Part shown: in pieces, positions 21,465 through 33,782 of the stretch | Layout of the letters: every line of letters starts with the position of its first letter | Numbering within the stretch: position 1 is the first letter of the stretch | Assembly (NCBI RefSeq): GCF_000005505.3 | Contig: NC_016134.3 | Span: forward strand, 32,860,150 to 32,924,149 | Origin: Brachypodium distachyon | Taxonomy: Eukaryota > Streptophyta > Magnoliopsida > Poales > Poaceae | DNA length: 64,000 bases | Direction of reading: 5' to 3' | Position numbers and translations under genes: made by a program | The notes under the pieces: generated by a model | What the model was told of the DNA's origin: nothing | Database searches by the model: none | The model's input: the letters and a program-made list of their open reading frames with translations, nothing else

Positions 21465-21781
21465 GTACCAGTGGCGGTTATACACCACCGCCACTGGAAA
21501 AGGTGTTCCAGTGGCGGTGGCCAAAGACCGCCACTGGAAATGTCTAGTGGCGGGTAATTTGCTCGCCACTGATGTACTCCACGCACTTTTCGGGTGGTGC
21601 CGGAGGGATTTACAGTGGCGGTTTGTAGGTCTTCGGTGGCGGGTATTTTACCCGCCATTGGTGATCTCAGTGCAGCAGTGGCGGATATTTTACCCGCTAC
21701 CATTGCTAAAACCTCCAGTTACGCAGAGTGGGTGGCAGACGTGACCACCGTCACCAACCCCATTTTTTGACCGTCACTGGA
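21465..21781. repeat. CACTA right subterminal repeats
   Basis: Inverted CCAGTGGCGG/CCGCCACTGG motifs at 21468-21540, 21545-21570, 21612-21665 and 21677-21700. They end with CCGTCACTGG just inside the terminal repeat. Confidence 0.75.
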
Positions 21782-21800
21782 GGGGTTTTCTGGAGTAGTG
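21782..21800 (-). repeat. CACTA right terminal inverted repeat
   Basis: GGGGTTTTCTGGAGTAGTG, followed by CGC at 21801-21803, the same trinucleotide as outside the left end. Confidence 0.88.
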
Positions 21801-22000
21801 CGCTGATTTGGCTTCCTTTCCTTGTTTGGGAGGACATTTCTACCCGAAGTGTTCTAGAGACCCAGGAGATTAGTACATTTGGTCTTGCTTTTTCCTTTTT
21901 TTCTTCTTTTGTTTTTCCCGGGATCCACCTTGGATCTCCCTGTACAGTGCTTTCCTTGTAATCAAATGACTGGTATCGACTGTCTCTTCCTAAAAAATAA
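21801..22000 (+). pseudogene. LINE 3' end, right part
   Basis: Continuation of the relic interrupted at 1964. Residues such as ADLASFLVWEDIS are compatible with the final helix of LINE ORF2. A T-rich untranslated stretch with TGTACAGTGCTTTCCTTGTAATCAAAT follows. Identification depends on the left part. Confidence 0.4.
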
Positions 22001-23480
22001 ACCAGGACGCAGAGAGGAGGAGGGCAGACTCAGCCTGGATATGAAGCAAGGACAATGTACTGAGTATCTGTTTTATCCTTAAAAAAGGGACTTCGTAGAG
22101 AGGGCGGAGTATTTTAATTTACAGTTTACACCATAATCCATAGTATATGTGCCTAGCCTTCTGATCCGCTGGATGCACCAACCAGGAGGCAACTGCATGC
22201 TATAGCGCTCCAGGCCAATAAATTCTCAAGCAACACGCACTGATATGCAGCTACAGTAGTCAAGCTAGCAACACTTGTCGCTTTCCTCCTGTTCTTCTCC
22301 TTCCTTTGAGATCTCTGGCATGCATCCACCGGCAAGCTAGCGTCTGTCCCTTTGCAAGCAACCTTGTTTGTTCTGAACCACAAACCAAATAAACTACAGT
22401 TCTGCATGCAAATTGGACAAGGCGCTAGAGAACATGCAGGGCTGTGCATATGTACACATGAGATCGAGACATATAACCATGCATACACACATGCAAAACT
22501 CTTAGGAAAGCAGTTGACATGGCAGAACCGGTCTTCACATGCGATAACTGTTTCGTCGGAAAAGGCAGGTAGACATATGTTCTCTAACTCATATATGGTC
22601 GATGCACACATGCAGGGAGCAGATCAGCACTGCTCTGAGATCAGCAGTAGTAGTACACATGTTGTTTCAAATACCAGTAGCAAGCTTCTCCGATCATGTA
22701 GACATGATTCATTTAGAGCCTAGAATCCTCTTACGTGTATCTCTCAGTCTCTCGCTACTACGTAATGACCCTTTCCCGTACCCCTTTGGTGGCACCCCCC
22801 GTGATGACTTCTGATACATACATTTTACATCATCATTATTAAATCATATCGGTTTAGTTTTTAATAATATTATTACTATCATATATGTTCTTTTTTACAT
22901 GTTTTTAGAATATTTTGTAGACTTTCTTGTAAAGTCCCAACATTTTGGTATTTAATTCTGGCAGACAAAATTCGTGCATTTTCTTGTTTTGATGTTTCAG
23001 GTACCTTTGGGGCGTCAAAAATATCGAGAAGGAAAACAGAATTCCTGCATTTTCTTGTCTGTTGGCACCAATGTATTTTTTAGTCAGCAGTGTGTTGGTA
23101 TTTGATGAGATTGAGTGTTCACTCAATACTCTTAGAAAACACTAGAATGACAAGTGTTTTTAATTGATACAAAAGTGAGGTGTTCAGTGAGGAGGGGACT
23201 AGGGATAATTTTTTCTAATTCTCTATACCAAACGACCATTCAGGTTTATAATATTTTTCAATCTGGAGTGAATTATGACCTAAAAAGAATACTGAAAACA
23301 CCTGTGCCAAATAAGACCTCAGGTGTTTCCTCTCGTAACGACGGGCTGAAAACACCTGTGCCGAGCAGGAAAACAGAAACGACCGATCAAGCGCGGTTTT
23401 GGGCTGCCGTCGGAATTGTTTCCGGCTCCGAGTTTTACCCAGTATTGGGCCGGAAAACGGCCATCCAAACCGGCCTAATC
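22001..23480. other. Intergenic, no gene seen
   Basis: Small open frames at 22153-22723 lie on both strands without homology I recognise. A repeated phrase, GAAAACACCTGTGCC, occurs at 23295 and 23350. It probably includes the promoter of the downstream ATG9 gene in its last few hundred bases. Confidence 0.4.
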
Positions 23481-23499
23481 TGTTTCCGTTTCAATTTCT

Positions 23500-23785
23500 C
23501 TGTCCTATACCGATACGACGTACGGTACTTCCTTTGCTCTTGCTCTCCCGATTCCTGCCGTGCCTACCGTCCCCCCCAATCTGACCCTGTACAGCTGCCG
23601 CCGTGCCATACCTCTCGTACGCGGCGCTCATCGCATCACTGCGGCGGCCTCCTCCGCCGCCCCCCGTCCCGCGCCCAACTCGATTCCCCGCCACTTACGC
23701 TCGTCGGCGGTTTCGCCACCATCTCCACCTCATCTCGTCCCTGGTGTCTGAACCCCGTCCGCAATTTTGGCCATTGGTTACTCAG
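23500..23785 (+). other. Probable 5' untranslated exon of ATG9
   Basis: A GC- and CT-rich stretch ends GGTTACTCAG followed by GTATGAGCC, a good donor at 23786. The next acceptor in front of the coding exon is TTCTTCCAG at 24489. A first untranslated exon is a common arrangement in plant ATG genes. The transcription start is not determinable. Confidence 0.45.
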
Positions 23786-24526
23786 GTATGAGCCAATCTG
23801 TCATCAATGATTAGTTAAACCCCACTGGCTGCCAGAAATTTGGGTTTGGCAGAACTCGGAACACCATCCAGATACCCCCTGTTTATATGGATGGTACTGG
23901 TATGCAACTTTGTGTTAAGGTCAGGTGGCATGTTTTACGATCTCTTGGGTACAGTCGGGGGTAGAAATCGTGCCTGAAATTAAGCAATTGGATTTTTCAT
24001 TGTTAGTTTAGGCGACGGCGATGCCATTGTCAAAACTGGATTTGCTAGTATCCGAAAGTCAGGTATCATGCTGAAAGGTAGTTTCTGTAGATTGTTGGGT
24101 TGTGGACTATTGGATAGTTTGCTTTGTTCTGCATCTGCGCCACACTGACAGGCCTAGATGTGGATGGTATTGGAATTGATCGCTTGTTTTCTTATGTTTT
24201 TACTGTCAATTGAGTTGCCACAGAGTGGAGTTTGTGTAAGCCCAGTTGACATATTGACTTTAATGCACTAGGAGTATAACTTTTCTATAATTAGCCGTTA
24301 TTTCCATGTTTAGAAAACCAATCAATGATGTCTTTGTAGCAATGCTTCGTTTCCTTTTCTCATGAAGCAGCTATTGCATAAGTGTTGTCTGGAAGAATTG
24401 AAATAATGTTCTTGAATGACTGTTTCTTCCATTACCATCAGTCTATGGCGCAAGGTCCGGAAGATAAATATTTTAAAGGTTTCTTCCAGGTGATCAGCTG
24501 TGGCATGCAAGGAAGTCTTCAGCTTT

Positions 24527-27500
24527 ATGATGTCCTTTCTGAAGGGCACACCCACTCAAACAGTATTTAAGTGGCCATGGAGAAGCCAACCACAGTTATC
24601 AGCACATCTGCTAGCTGATGTTCCACCTCAAATCGAGTTGTCCGACTACCGAAGATTACCAAGCTCTGCTAGTGAGACCCCATCAAGGCTTCTTCATGGA
24701 GAAGACATAAAGGCTGACCTCATTCCAGACCTGGATATTTTCTTTGAGAGGCTTTATGAATATTTCTGTGCAAAAGGTCTAAGATGCATAATAATCAAGT
24801 GGATAATTGAGATCCTCAATGTGACATTTGTGCTATGTTCTATTGGTTTTTTCTTCTTGTTTGTTGATTGGGGTTCCCTCTCCCACTTAAAATGTGGGGT
24901 GGAAGCACTTGAGTCTGGGGAGAAACCATGTGACCTGATGAAAGTCATTAAGAATGACCCGTTAGTGCCATTCACATTTCTGAAGATGGTCACTGTTGGG
25001 TCGATGGTTATATTGACTGTTTATGGACTTATTAACTTTCTGAAGTTTTTTGTAAAACTGAGAAGCACTCTCAATGTTCGCGACTTCTACAATAACAGGT
25101 AATATTTCAGGTTCATGCATCATACGCGTTATTAACTACTGCTGAGTACGACAGGTGACTTAGCAATATGCTTCCCTTTTTTTGTAGTCTTAAGGTTACA
25201 GATCTTGAGATACAAACCATATCATGGCCCAGAGTAGTTGAGAAGGTTGTCCTTTTCCAGAAATCACAACGGCTATGTGTTGTTAAGGATCTCTCGGAGC
25301 ATGATATCATCATGCGAATCATGCGGAAAGAGAACTACTTGATTGGGATGGTTAATAAAGGCATAATTGCATTTCCCATTTCCCGTTGGCTGCCTGGAGC
25401 TGGTCCAACTGTCAGTTCTCGTATGCATGGAAGGAAAAGCTATCTGATGCTTCCAAAGACCCTTGAGTGGAGCTTGAATTGGTGCATCTTTCAGAGCATG
25501 TTTGACAGGTAAGTAACTATAATTCTGCTTCTTGTACCCTATTGGAAGCATATTCTATGTATGCAGCATGGAGCATTGTACCCTCCATGATGAACTGATT
25601 CATATCTTGTACAGATCCATTTGTATCATTATATGTATGTTAGGCATTGAAAATAAATTAATGATTAAGTGATAGAGGAATGTAGACCTCGTTGACCTTT
25701 TCGTAGACATTTGGAACTGTAGTATTAACCTTATTAAGGTGTGAAATGAGATGTGCTACAATGAAGATGATGCGAACATGCGAATCTCAAAGCATGAACC
25801 GACGCTGCATCTAGGTCTGGTATAACCCAGCGGGCAGCCACATATCATCCATATGTCATAAAGCATGGACATACTGCAGGCAAACATGGATTTTTTTTCC
25901 ATGTCATAACATATGCAAACATTTACTGTTGGTTAGCATATATCTTTGAAATTATTAACTTCTGGTAGAGATAACTTGATGAGTAGTGAATAAAGTAGAG
26001 ATAACAATGTCGCTGAACAGGTGATTTTAATTGCATTTGAGCAATGTTATCGATGTAAAACTAAAACAACCCGATCAGTAGTGACTAAGCTAGAGATAAC
26101 AATCTAGGTAACGCAATTACGATAAAAAGTACTTACGAGTATGAATTGCGGAAACACAATCTAGGTGACTCAATTATGCTAAAAAGTACTAAAGAGTATG
26201 AACTGCAGAAACGTAAGTCTGTCAAAGAGACAACAAAACACAAGAAGCACAAGACCATGTTTTATTGAGTTCAGGTACCGTACCTCTCTGTTGAGGAAGC
26301 TTGATCCGATGATCAAGCCGGCTCCAAAACAAGCTCTTGTCCTTGCAAGATCAGTCTCACTTGTGATGATCCTTCACCTTGTGTTAGGTGGATCTCAAAC
26401 CTTCACTAACACTTGGGCCTCTTCACAATCCTAATTTTTTCTACAGTTGTCCGAGTAGATCTAGTTGCTGTAAACATCTAATATTGTTCAGAATTTAGTG
26501 CTCTTGTATCCCTGATTATTTACATAATTTCCCTTGTTGCTTCAAAATGTGTGCTACTATTTATTTCCACCTCTTTTAGTCTGTTAGTTGATACCGTTTT
26601 TATTTTGCCTTCAGATCTCATTTCATGTTCTCTTGCAGCAAATTTTGTGTTAGAGAAGATTTTTTAGCGAGTCCATCTCTATTGAAAAAACGGCTTATAT
26701 TTATGGGTATAACGATGCTTCTTCTATCACCCTGCCTTGTAATCTTCCCACTGGTATACCTGTTCCTGAGACACGCTGAAGAGTTCTATAATCACCCTAG
26801 TACAGCATCATCTCGAAGATGGTCAAATCTATCACGGTGGATCTTGAGGGAGTTCAACGAGGTAGTTTCTCTAGTAAAACAAGTTCTTTCTGAAAAGAAA
26901 TGACAGTACTTGGAATATTCTAAACTCTGGATGATCATGTGCCCCCTATCCCTTTGCTAACTCCACTGCTTCTAACAATTCAGGTTGAGCATTTCTTCAA
27001 ACATAGGATGAACAATAGCACTGTGTATTCTTTAAATTATTTCAAGCAGTTTCCGACTCCACTAGTATCTATTGTTGCCAAATTCATATCATTTGTATCT
27101 GGTGGCTTGGCTGGCATTCTTCTCATCCTTGGATTTCTGGGAGAATCCATCCTTGAGGGCCATGTAAGTTTATTTCTGTTTGTTCAAGATTTCAGTGTTA
27201 CACAATGATCTACTTTTTCACCTTTTAAGATATCATATCATATTCATAAATTATGAAGGTTTTTGGTCGAAATCTATTCTGGTATACTATTGTTTTTGGA
27301 ACAATAGCAACTGTAAGCCGGAAAGTCGTGGCTGACGAACTTCAAGTGATTGATCCAGAAGGAGCCATGTCCTTTGTGGTCCAGCAGACACATTATATGC
27401 CAAAAAGGTGGCGTCGTAAAGAGAGCAGCGAACTTGTGCGAAGTGAATTTGAAACTCTATTTCAGGTAACTTGGTACTCACTAGTCACTACACAGTTCTT

Positions 27501-30500
27501 TTGCTGCCAAATTATCGGTCAATTCATTACTTGCAAATTACAAATGCGAAGCGACCATTATTGACCGTAGCCACAAGGAAGTATTGTCCTCAGTGTTTGT
27601 ATCAGTTAGCCTCACTTGAGCAGGCTTCATTCATCCTTATTATTTTTAACTTTTAATTTCCAGTCATTTATTTTCATTTTGACAAGAAAAATAAAAGAAA
27701 TAACATCTACAGTTGTTTTTCTCTCATATAAATAGACAACATTTTCTTTTCAATTTATTAAATGGTGTCTAAATAATAAGTACTTACTGCTTTTATGCTG
27801 CCAACTATTAACCAGTTTTGATAGAGGGTTGGTTGATCCAAATAAGAAAGTGCTGCCCACCAACCTGTATTGTGCATTTACATCTTGGTTGCTCTTACCT
27901 TTTTTTAAATGATGTTTAAATAAGAAATACTTATTGCTTCTATGCTGCGAAGTAGTAACCTGTTTAGATATAAGAGTGTGTTGATCGGAATCAGGAAGTG
28001 ATGCTCACCAATCTGTATTGTCCATTTCATCTTGGTTGCTCTTACCTGGGTAGCTTATTAGTTATTTGTGACCCAACAATGAAGATATTACTTGTGCTGC
28101 TTTTTCAAGTGCTGTTGCTGATTCCTTGTGAATTCAATTGCAGTATACCATAACAATGCTCCTAGAAGAGATGGCCTCGATTTTGATCACCCCTTACCTG
28201 TTAATATTTGTGGTGCCGAAGGTAATGTTTTCAGCTATATGTTTTTGACCCCTTGCGTCTAATTTTGTTCTGCAGTTATTCAGTTTGTATCCATGTGCAG
28301 CGCGTTGATGATATCCTGCTCTTCATTTCGGACTTCACAGTTTACGTAGATGGAGTGGGAGATGTATGCAGGTCTGTTCCTGTCATCCAAATTTCAATAT
28401 CATTGCTGCTCTGTTTGCTTTTTGTAACATCGTCATTGCTGTTTGACATCTCAATAGCTTAAGTTTGTTCGACTTCAGAAGTCATGGCAATAGAAGCTAT
28501 GGTTCACCAGTTGATGCAGTTAAAAGCATGAGGAGCTCCCAAGGGAAAATGGAGAAATCATTAGTGAGGTACCCTTCACTGCAACACGTAGTAGATCTCA
28601 TAGTACTCGTGCTTGTGCTAAAATTTTGGTGCTGTGGACATTTAGAATGTCCTTGATCGTATATGATATAAGTGTGCCCCTTGTCATTGTACCTATGCAG
28701 TTGTGCACTTCCTATCATGAGACCCTCATCTGACTTGGCTTCTCAAAAAAAGCCTATTAAATGCTTTCACCTTTGGCATTATGCATTTACACAGTTTCTT
28801 GCTGGACTGGGTGGTTTATTTTGTGCTCAAGAACTGTATACCTTGTCATCCGCCCTTCAGTTTTGTTTGGTCAGAAACTAGGTCCTTAAACTTTGTAACT
28901 ACCGTCATAGAATTCTCTTGGTATTATGAATATATATTTTCTGTCACAATTTCTATCTGAATAATATTAGTTTAGTTCATGAAATCCTAGTGTAAAAAAA
29001 ATGAAGATGGTCAAGAAGACAATTAATCTGATAGGGTGTTTTTTTTTTTTGCCAAAATACAACTTGCCAGATAAACGTAGGGACCTAAAAAACATAGCGA
29101 ATGGTTTATACGCAAATGTACAAACTGGTCTGAACTCCACGTGGCGCTGACGTGGCTAATTTCGGACTAATCCGACCAAAAGTGCATCCGCAAGTTAAGT
29201 TCTTGTACCACCTGGCCCCATTTTGCAAGTTGTTGTACTACTAATAAACTGCTGGCGCGATACAAGTTCTTGTACCCCCAATGTTATTACCTCAATTACC
29301 GATAATTTTCTTACTGATGCTTCTTTAACTGTTGGGATTCCATATGTTTCAATGTAAGATTTTATTTCATTCACACTCCACCAGACAAAACTTGCATTGG
29401 AAATCCTTTTACAAAAGAAATGTTGCAAAGGTAAGTAAATTAAGTTTGGTGTTGGTTAGATTGACAAAATTGTGTTGATTCATTATTTGCAGTTTCCAAA
29501 GCACCTATATCTCATGGGAGCCAAATACTGATAGCAAGAAATTCTTGTGCAACCTCCAGAAATTCAAGGAAACGCAAATTCGTGAGCATACCTTTCAAGC
29601 AGTGGAAGCATCACAAGATGGGTTAAGTACTAGAGGTCAAAGTGCTCAAATTTTCCATAGACTGCTCCCCAGGAATATCCAGCCCAGCAATGGAATTATA
29701 TATGACAGCCCGCTAGGACTGCTTGATACAGATCGAAGAGCTTGTCCATATATCCTGGATTGGTATTACACACATCACCTGCCACACTCGGATACAGAAG
29801 ACAATGCAACTCGCCACCCTGATGAATCATCACCTGATCCTGGGGAGGATTTATGGCCACCACAGAGCAAACCATTGACAGAAATCGAAGAGGAGGATCC
29901 CTGGGATTCTGATTTGTATGAAAGAGCTCGAAGCTACTTGGAGGCATCAACATCGAGTGCATTGTTTCAATGTGCCGCCTTCAAGCGCCAGGGCAAGGAG
30001 CAAAACTACACGAGCCGTCAGTGGTGGGCTCAGTCATCTGCACGGTCGGTTGATCTGCTTGATAGTTTTCTTGAGCCTCCGGGAGGGAGTTTTCTTGAAC
30101 CGGCACATTTTAGAAATAATTATGATTCTGGCCATTATTCCAGTCATCACAGTGACAGGCCGCTGACCTCTTCACAACCAACAAGTCCACAAGGCAGTTT
30201 CCTTGAGCCCCCAAACTTCGGAAACTATTACACGTCTAGCCATCATTTAAGCCATCACAGCGAAGACCTGCCGTCAGGGACAACCAGTGTACAACTAGAC
30301 GAGAGCAACACCAGAGGCAGCAGTAGTTGGAGAAGTCCCCAGGCCCTGTTGAAGACCAGATACATGGATGATGACTTTGACATGGAGCAAGGACTTAGTT
30401 TCAATTTTGCTGATGTGCCTCGGATGGATGACAGCGAAGCTGAAGATCAGGACAATGGCGGTCTCAGCGCCGCCAATATTCATAACCCTATGTCAGCCAG

Positions 30501-30543
30501 CCTCACCGTACGGATAATACCTAGAAGCAGTGATCCTGTTTAG
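24527..30543 (+). CDS. ATG9: Autophagy-related protein 9 (ATG9), 937 aa
   Basis: ATG9 is the multispanning membrane protein of the core autophagy machinery: a lipid scramblase in Golgi-derived vesicles that seeds and supplies the growing phagophore. Coding exons: 24527-25098, 25188-25508, 26639-26861, 26984-27163, 27259-27465, 28144-28221, 28301-28371, 28458-28568 and 29493-30543, total 2814 nt with all phases matching. The start MMSFLKG, the second residue also Met, follows the grass pattern. Conserved blocks are IELSDYRRLPSSASE (36-50), PDLDIFFERLYEYF, a first membrane segment at about 88-114, a second at about 152-176, SSRMHGRKSYLMLPK, HPSTASSRRWSNLSRW, FLGESILEGH, VQQTHYMPKRWRRK and DFTVYVDGVGDVCS. 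The C-terminal tail of about 350 residues lies in one exon. It has acidic patches, WDSDLYERARSYL, and three SFLEP motifs near HHS clusters. The Arabidopsis protein is about 866 residues. No break is seen. Confidence 0.95.
26099..26212. repeat. 57-bp tandem duplication in ATG9 intron 3
   Basis: Two diverged copies (26099-26155 and 26156-26212), sharing ACAATCTAGGT, CAATTA and AAAAAGTACT. They sit within the 1130-bp third intron. Confidence 0.65.
27757..28050. repeat. ~147-bp duplication in ATG9 intron 6
   Basis: Two diverged copies starting near 27757 and 27904. Both have AAATG(G/A)TGT(C/T)TAAATAA, TGCTGC, CACCAA(C/T)CTGTATTGT and CATCTTGGTTGCTCTTACCT. Noncoding. Confidence 0.65.
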
Positions 30544-31943
30544 TCTGAAGAAAAAAAATACTTAAAACAAGAAAAAGATAGTAATATTTGTGACATGGTT
30601 AATGTTTAGAATTACTTTGGGAAGAAAGGAAGGACGTCAGTTTACTCTGATTCAGTCGAGTCTGACAAATTGTTTTTTTATACATGAATTACTTTGCTGA
30701 TGTTCCCTGTTTAGGATAGGGAAAGGCCATTCTTTTGCGACCTGAATTGCAGAAGAATGGATTGAGTGGAAAAGAGTAAACAATCTTATATGAACATAAT
30801 ATTTGGACATCAAGTTTTTACTCAACCAGAAATGAAGATACCACCTTTTTTTTATTACAAAAGTAATTTGTGTTCTATCATTGCCAAACCAAAAGCAAAA
30901 AAGAGCACATGAAACTAACTTTTAGGTGCTTGCCTGCAAATTGCTGTGCTGCTGAGCTCCTTGCCAAACCCTCCTCCTGCTCCATCTTCTAAGAAGCCAT
31001 GGAAACAGCAGATGATTAGAGCCTCCTGCTTCATCTGCAACCCAATCCTCAGGTATTCTCTCATCTGTTTTTTCTCTCATGTCTTATGACTGCATCATAA
31101 TTCATATGGGAGGGGCAAAGTGAGCATGGGTATGATGTAGAATAAAATCATCAGATTAATCAGTTTGCACATGTATGAAGAACACAAGCAATTCACTTTT
31201 TGATGCTCCATTGGGATTTTATGGCTTCAAAATTTCAAACTGGCTAATTGTGAATTATTGCTTATGTGCATAGGGGCATATATTCCATTTTTTTACGAAC
31301 CGTTGCAAATCATCACAAGACTTCCAATTTCGAAATTTTCCATAACATTATACAAAAGTAGTACTAGATGTATGATTCTACTGGTTTTGAACACCTTGCA
31401 GGACAAGTTACACTATTGTGCACCTTGCAAGTGCAGGTTGCTTGACTGATAGGTTGTATTTTGTTTCAAAAGATCTATCTAAATTTCAGAACGGAACTAA
31501 CAAATGAGAGCGTTCAAGATGGCAAATTTATGTGTGACTACTTCTCACAGGACCTCAGTAAATTACAGAAGTTTCTTTATGACTAATTATAGCTGTAAAA
31601 CTCTATTGTATCACTTTGATTGCTTATTTGTACAGGTCTTAAATCATAGTAGTAGTTGTTCACTCGGCAGGAGTGTATGAACTAGCTGTGAGTAGTAGTA
31701 TCTGTTTCTTGCTCTCCAACTATTGCTGCATTAGAGAGGCCTCTGCTTCATTACCTACCATATATACCCTATTTGATTCATGAAATAAATAAACTAGGTG
31801 TAATTTGGGGGTATGAGAATCCTCAGGAATATATACAACTTTGATTTGCAAAGCAGAAAGTAATATAAGGTGCCCTCTTCAAGGTGAAAAAAAAACACTA
31901 CAATCTATATCACGTGTTAATTAACAGAGTTTTGTTTTTTACC
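30544..31943. other. ATG9 3' region and spacer
   Basis: About the first 200 bases are probably ATG9 3' UTR. No clear AATAAA signal stands out. The rest is AT-rich, with no ORF longer than 63 codons and no recognisable repeat. A short segment near 30985-31055 with a potential donor (CCTCAG|GTATTC) may be an old leader of the NPF pseudogene. Confidence 0.4.
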
Positions 31944-32730
31944 ATGGAGGATGTGGATTCACATTGCACTCATGGAACAGTTGACATTAAAAAGTAACCT
32001 GCTCTTAAAAGAAGCACAGGGAACTGGAGAGCATGCTTTATTGTGATTTGTAAGGACTGCAGAAAGAAACAAGTTCAAAGAAAATGCACATCATTTTTTT
32101 GTGAGTTTAAACAATGGTCAACATTCCATTGTTTGGCCTGCATTAGGAATCAAATTCAGTGAATGCTTGGCCTTCTTTGCTATCTCAAAGAACTTGCTCG
32201 CCTACCTTACCAGGATGCTCCATGAAAGCAATGGCGATGCCGCGAGAAATGTGTCTACCAGGATTGGCACCAGATTCTTCACACCACTTGTCAGATCTTT
32301 CTTGGCAGACATATCTTGGGGAAGATTCAAGACAATAGTGATCTACCTCTCGGTTTACACCGTCGTAAGTAAAAACTCTGAGGCTGATTTAAGATATGTG
32401 CATCATGTGCGGCCTACATTTCTGAATAATTTGATTTTTGCTAGGGGATGCTTGTGATGAAGGTTCTGGCATCACGTCCGGCAATGCTGCAATCTTCCAA
32501 CCATGGTGAGATCCATTGTGTCGTCGTCTGCCCAGAACTTTATCTTACAGCCCTTGGCAATGTTGGCATCAAGCTCTGCACTTCATCTGGGTGTCCTTCA
32601 ACTGGGTACTATTTCTTGACAACGTTGGGGGTCGTCGTGATTCTGATGTTCCTCATGAGCCTCAGTTTCACGGCGCTTTTCACTGGTTTTGGTTGTACAG
32701 ATACAAGAAAATATGCGAGTCTTGTAAGTG
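31944..32730 (+). pseudogene. NPF (POT-family) transporter fragment
   Basis: It starts ATGGAGGATGTG and reads THGTVDIKK, an in-frame TAA, then PALKRSTGNWRACFIV, the standard NPF N-terminus. An intron of about 97 bp (32050-32146) is followed by FSECLAFFAISKNLLAYLT, ARNVSTRIGTRFFTPLV and RFKTIVIYLSVYTV. A second intron at 32365-32444 leads to GMLVMKV. Sequence matching ALGxxGIKxCTS, FNW and YRYKK follows in shifted frames. The copy covers roughly the first third of a usual 580-residue transporter and stops after the fourth or fifth membrane segment. Introns are kept, so it arose by DNA duplication rather than retroposition. NPF proteins carry nitrate, peptides or hormones across membranes; this copy cannot. 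Confidence 0.85.
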
Positions 32731-33080
32731 CTCCAGATTGTTGTAGCCGTGAGGAATTTGCCATCTGAAGTTGCCTAACGATAGTCAGCTCAGCGTCAGC
32801 TGTCTTCAACATCAGAACCAAGGACGCTGCTTGGGTGACGTAGGGCGCACTCACTGACGCAGGATCCCAGAAGCAACTACTAAGGTTGAGCATAGCACTA
32901 AATTCGGGTACTGAAATTTCTTCAGAAAATGCCAACTTTGAGAATTTGTTTACACTAGTGTGGTGCACATGCATTGCTACAGAAACCACAAAGAAAATAG
33001 TAAAGGACGTAATGTGCCAAATGAGTGCATTTGTTTTGGTTCGATTGTACACAACAAATAATCACATCTTCCATAAACCA
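32731..33080. other. Spacer, no gene seen
   Basis: No coding potential or clear repeat in this stretch. Confidence 0.4.
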
Positions 33081-33082
33081 CA

Positions 33083-33310
33083 TACTTCCCCCGTTCCGGT
33101 TTTATTGGTCCGATCTCTCAGATCGGGGTAATCAAGGCAGAATCCACACCTCAAACGTTAACTGCTGGTGGTCAGATCTCTCATATCGGGGTAATCAAGG
33201 CAGAAACCACCTCAAACGTCATTAACTGATGGCTTAAGAGAAAAATCGCAAAAAACTCTACCGAAGGAGTATCGTTCCAATTTTATCGGCTGTCCCAAAG
33301 GGACTACAGA
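33083..33310. mobile_element. Degenerate Stowaway-like MITE with internal duplication
   Basis: The left edge, CTTCCCCCGTTCCGGTTTTATTGG, resembles the CTCCCTCCGTTCC terminus of Stowaway MITEs. The right side has GAAGGAGTA. Two ~60-bp tandem copies lie inside (33107-33170 and 33171-33232), sharing TCAGATCTCTCA(T/G)ATCGGGG-like text and TAATCAAGGCAGAA. The ends are too degraded for a firm call. Confidence 0.4.
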
Positions 33311-33782
33311 AGGAGTAGTTGTTAGTTTTTTTTAAAAAAAAGGAGTAGTTGTTCCAACTACCCAAGAATTAATGGCCCAGCAAATGAAAGAGCTTCTGCA
33401 CAGCTCTTCGTACGTGGGACAGTGGGAGAGTAAAGCGTTTGGATCTAAGGCAATAGCTAACGTAGCCTCGCCGGGCAAGGACAGACAGACCTTTGGTATG
33501 GACATATCAATCTAGCTTTTAGTGGCAAGCTGGGATATAACCGCCGATAAATCCTTGCTCTCGAAGGAGAGCCGATTTGGCTCGCTCGAGCGGGCAAATG
33601 AACGAGCGCAGAAGATGAACCGGTGTGTCCTGGAATCGTGCACATACACCAGCGAGGCAACTCCTTACCGTGCACCAGTTCCATGCTTGTCCCTTATAGC
33701 AGGAGCTCTCGAACTGGTTGCAAATAGGCTAGACTTTAACTAACCTGGCAGGAGCTCTCGAATAGGCTAGTTAAATAATGGG
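33311..33782. other. Spacer, no gene seen
   Basis: Small ORFs overlap on both strands. The phrase AGGAGCTCTCGAA(C/T) repeats at 33701 and 33751. Nothing else noted. Confidence 0.35.

Larger units (their letters stand above)
1965..21800 (+). mobile_element. CACTA (En/Spm) DNA transposon with nested retroelement
   Basis: The left end reads CACTACTGTAGAAAACCCC (1965-1983). The reverse complement of the right end (21782-21800) is CACTACTCCAGAAAACCCC, matching at 17 of 19 positions. CGC lies immediately outside both ends (1962-1964 and 21801-21803), which is the 3-bp target duplication expected for CACTA elements. Inverted CCAGTGGCGG/CCGCCACTGG subterminal motifs lie inside both ends. Contents in order are a TNP2-type transposase relic, a tandem-repeat promoter-like block, a second gene with Transposase_24-like and Ulp1-like parts, and a Ty3/gypsy insertion of about 9.1 kb. 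Without that insertion the element would be about 10.7 kb. The coding regions are broken, so it is not autonomous. Confidence 0.88.

Noticed and set aside
24500..24526. Alternative ATG9 start nine codons upstream (MACKEVFSF)
   Set aside because: The grass ATG9 pattern begins MMSFLKG; the upstream codons look like 5' UTR next to the acceptor at 24489.
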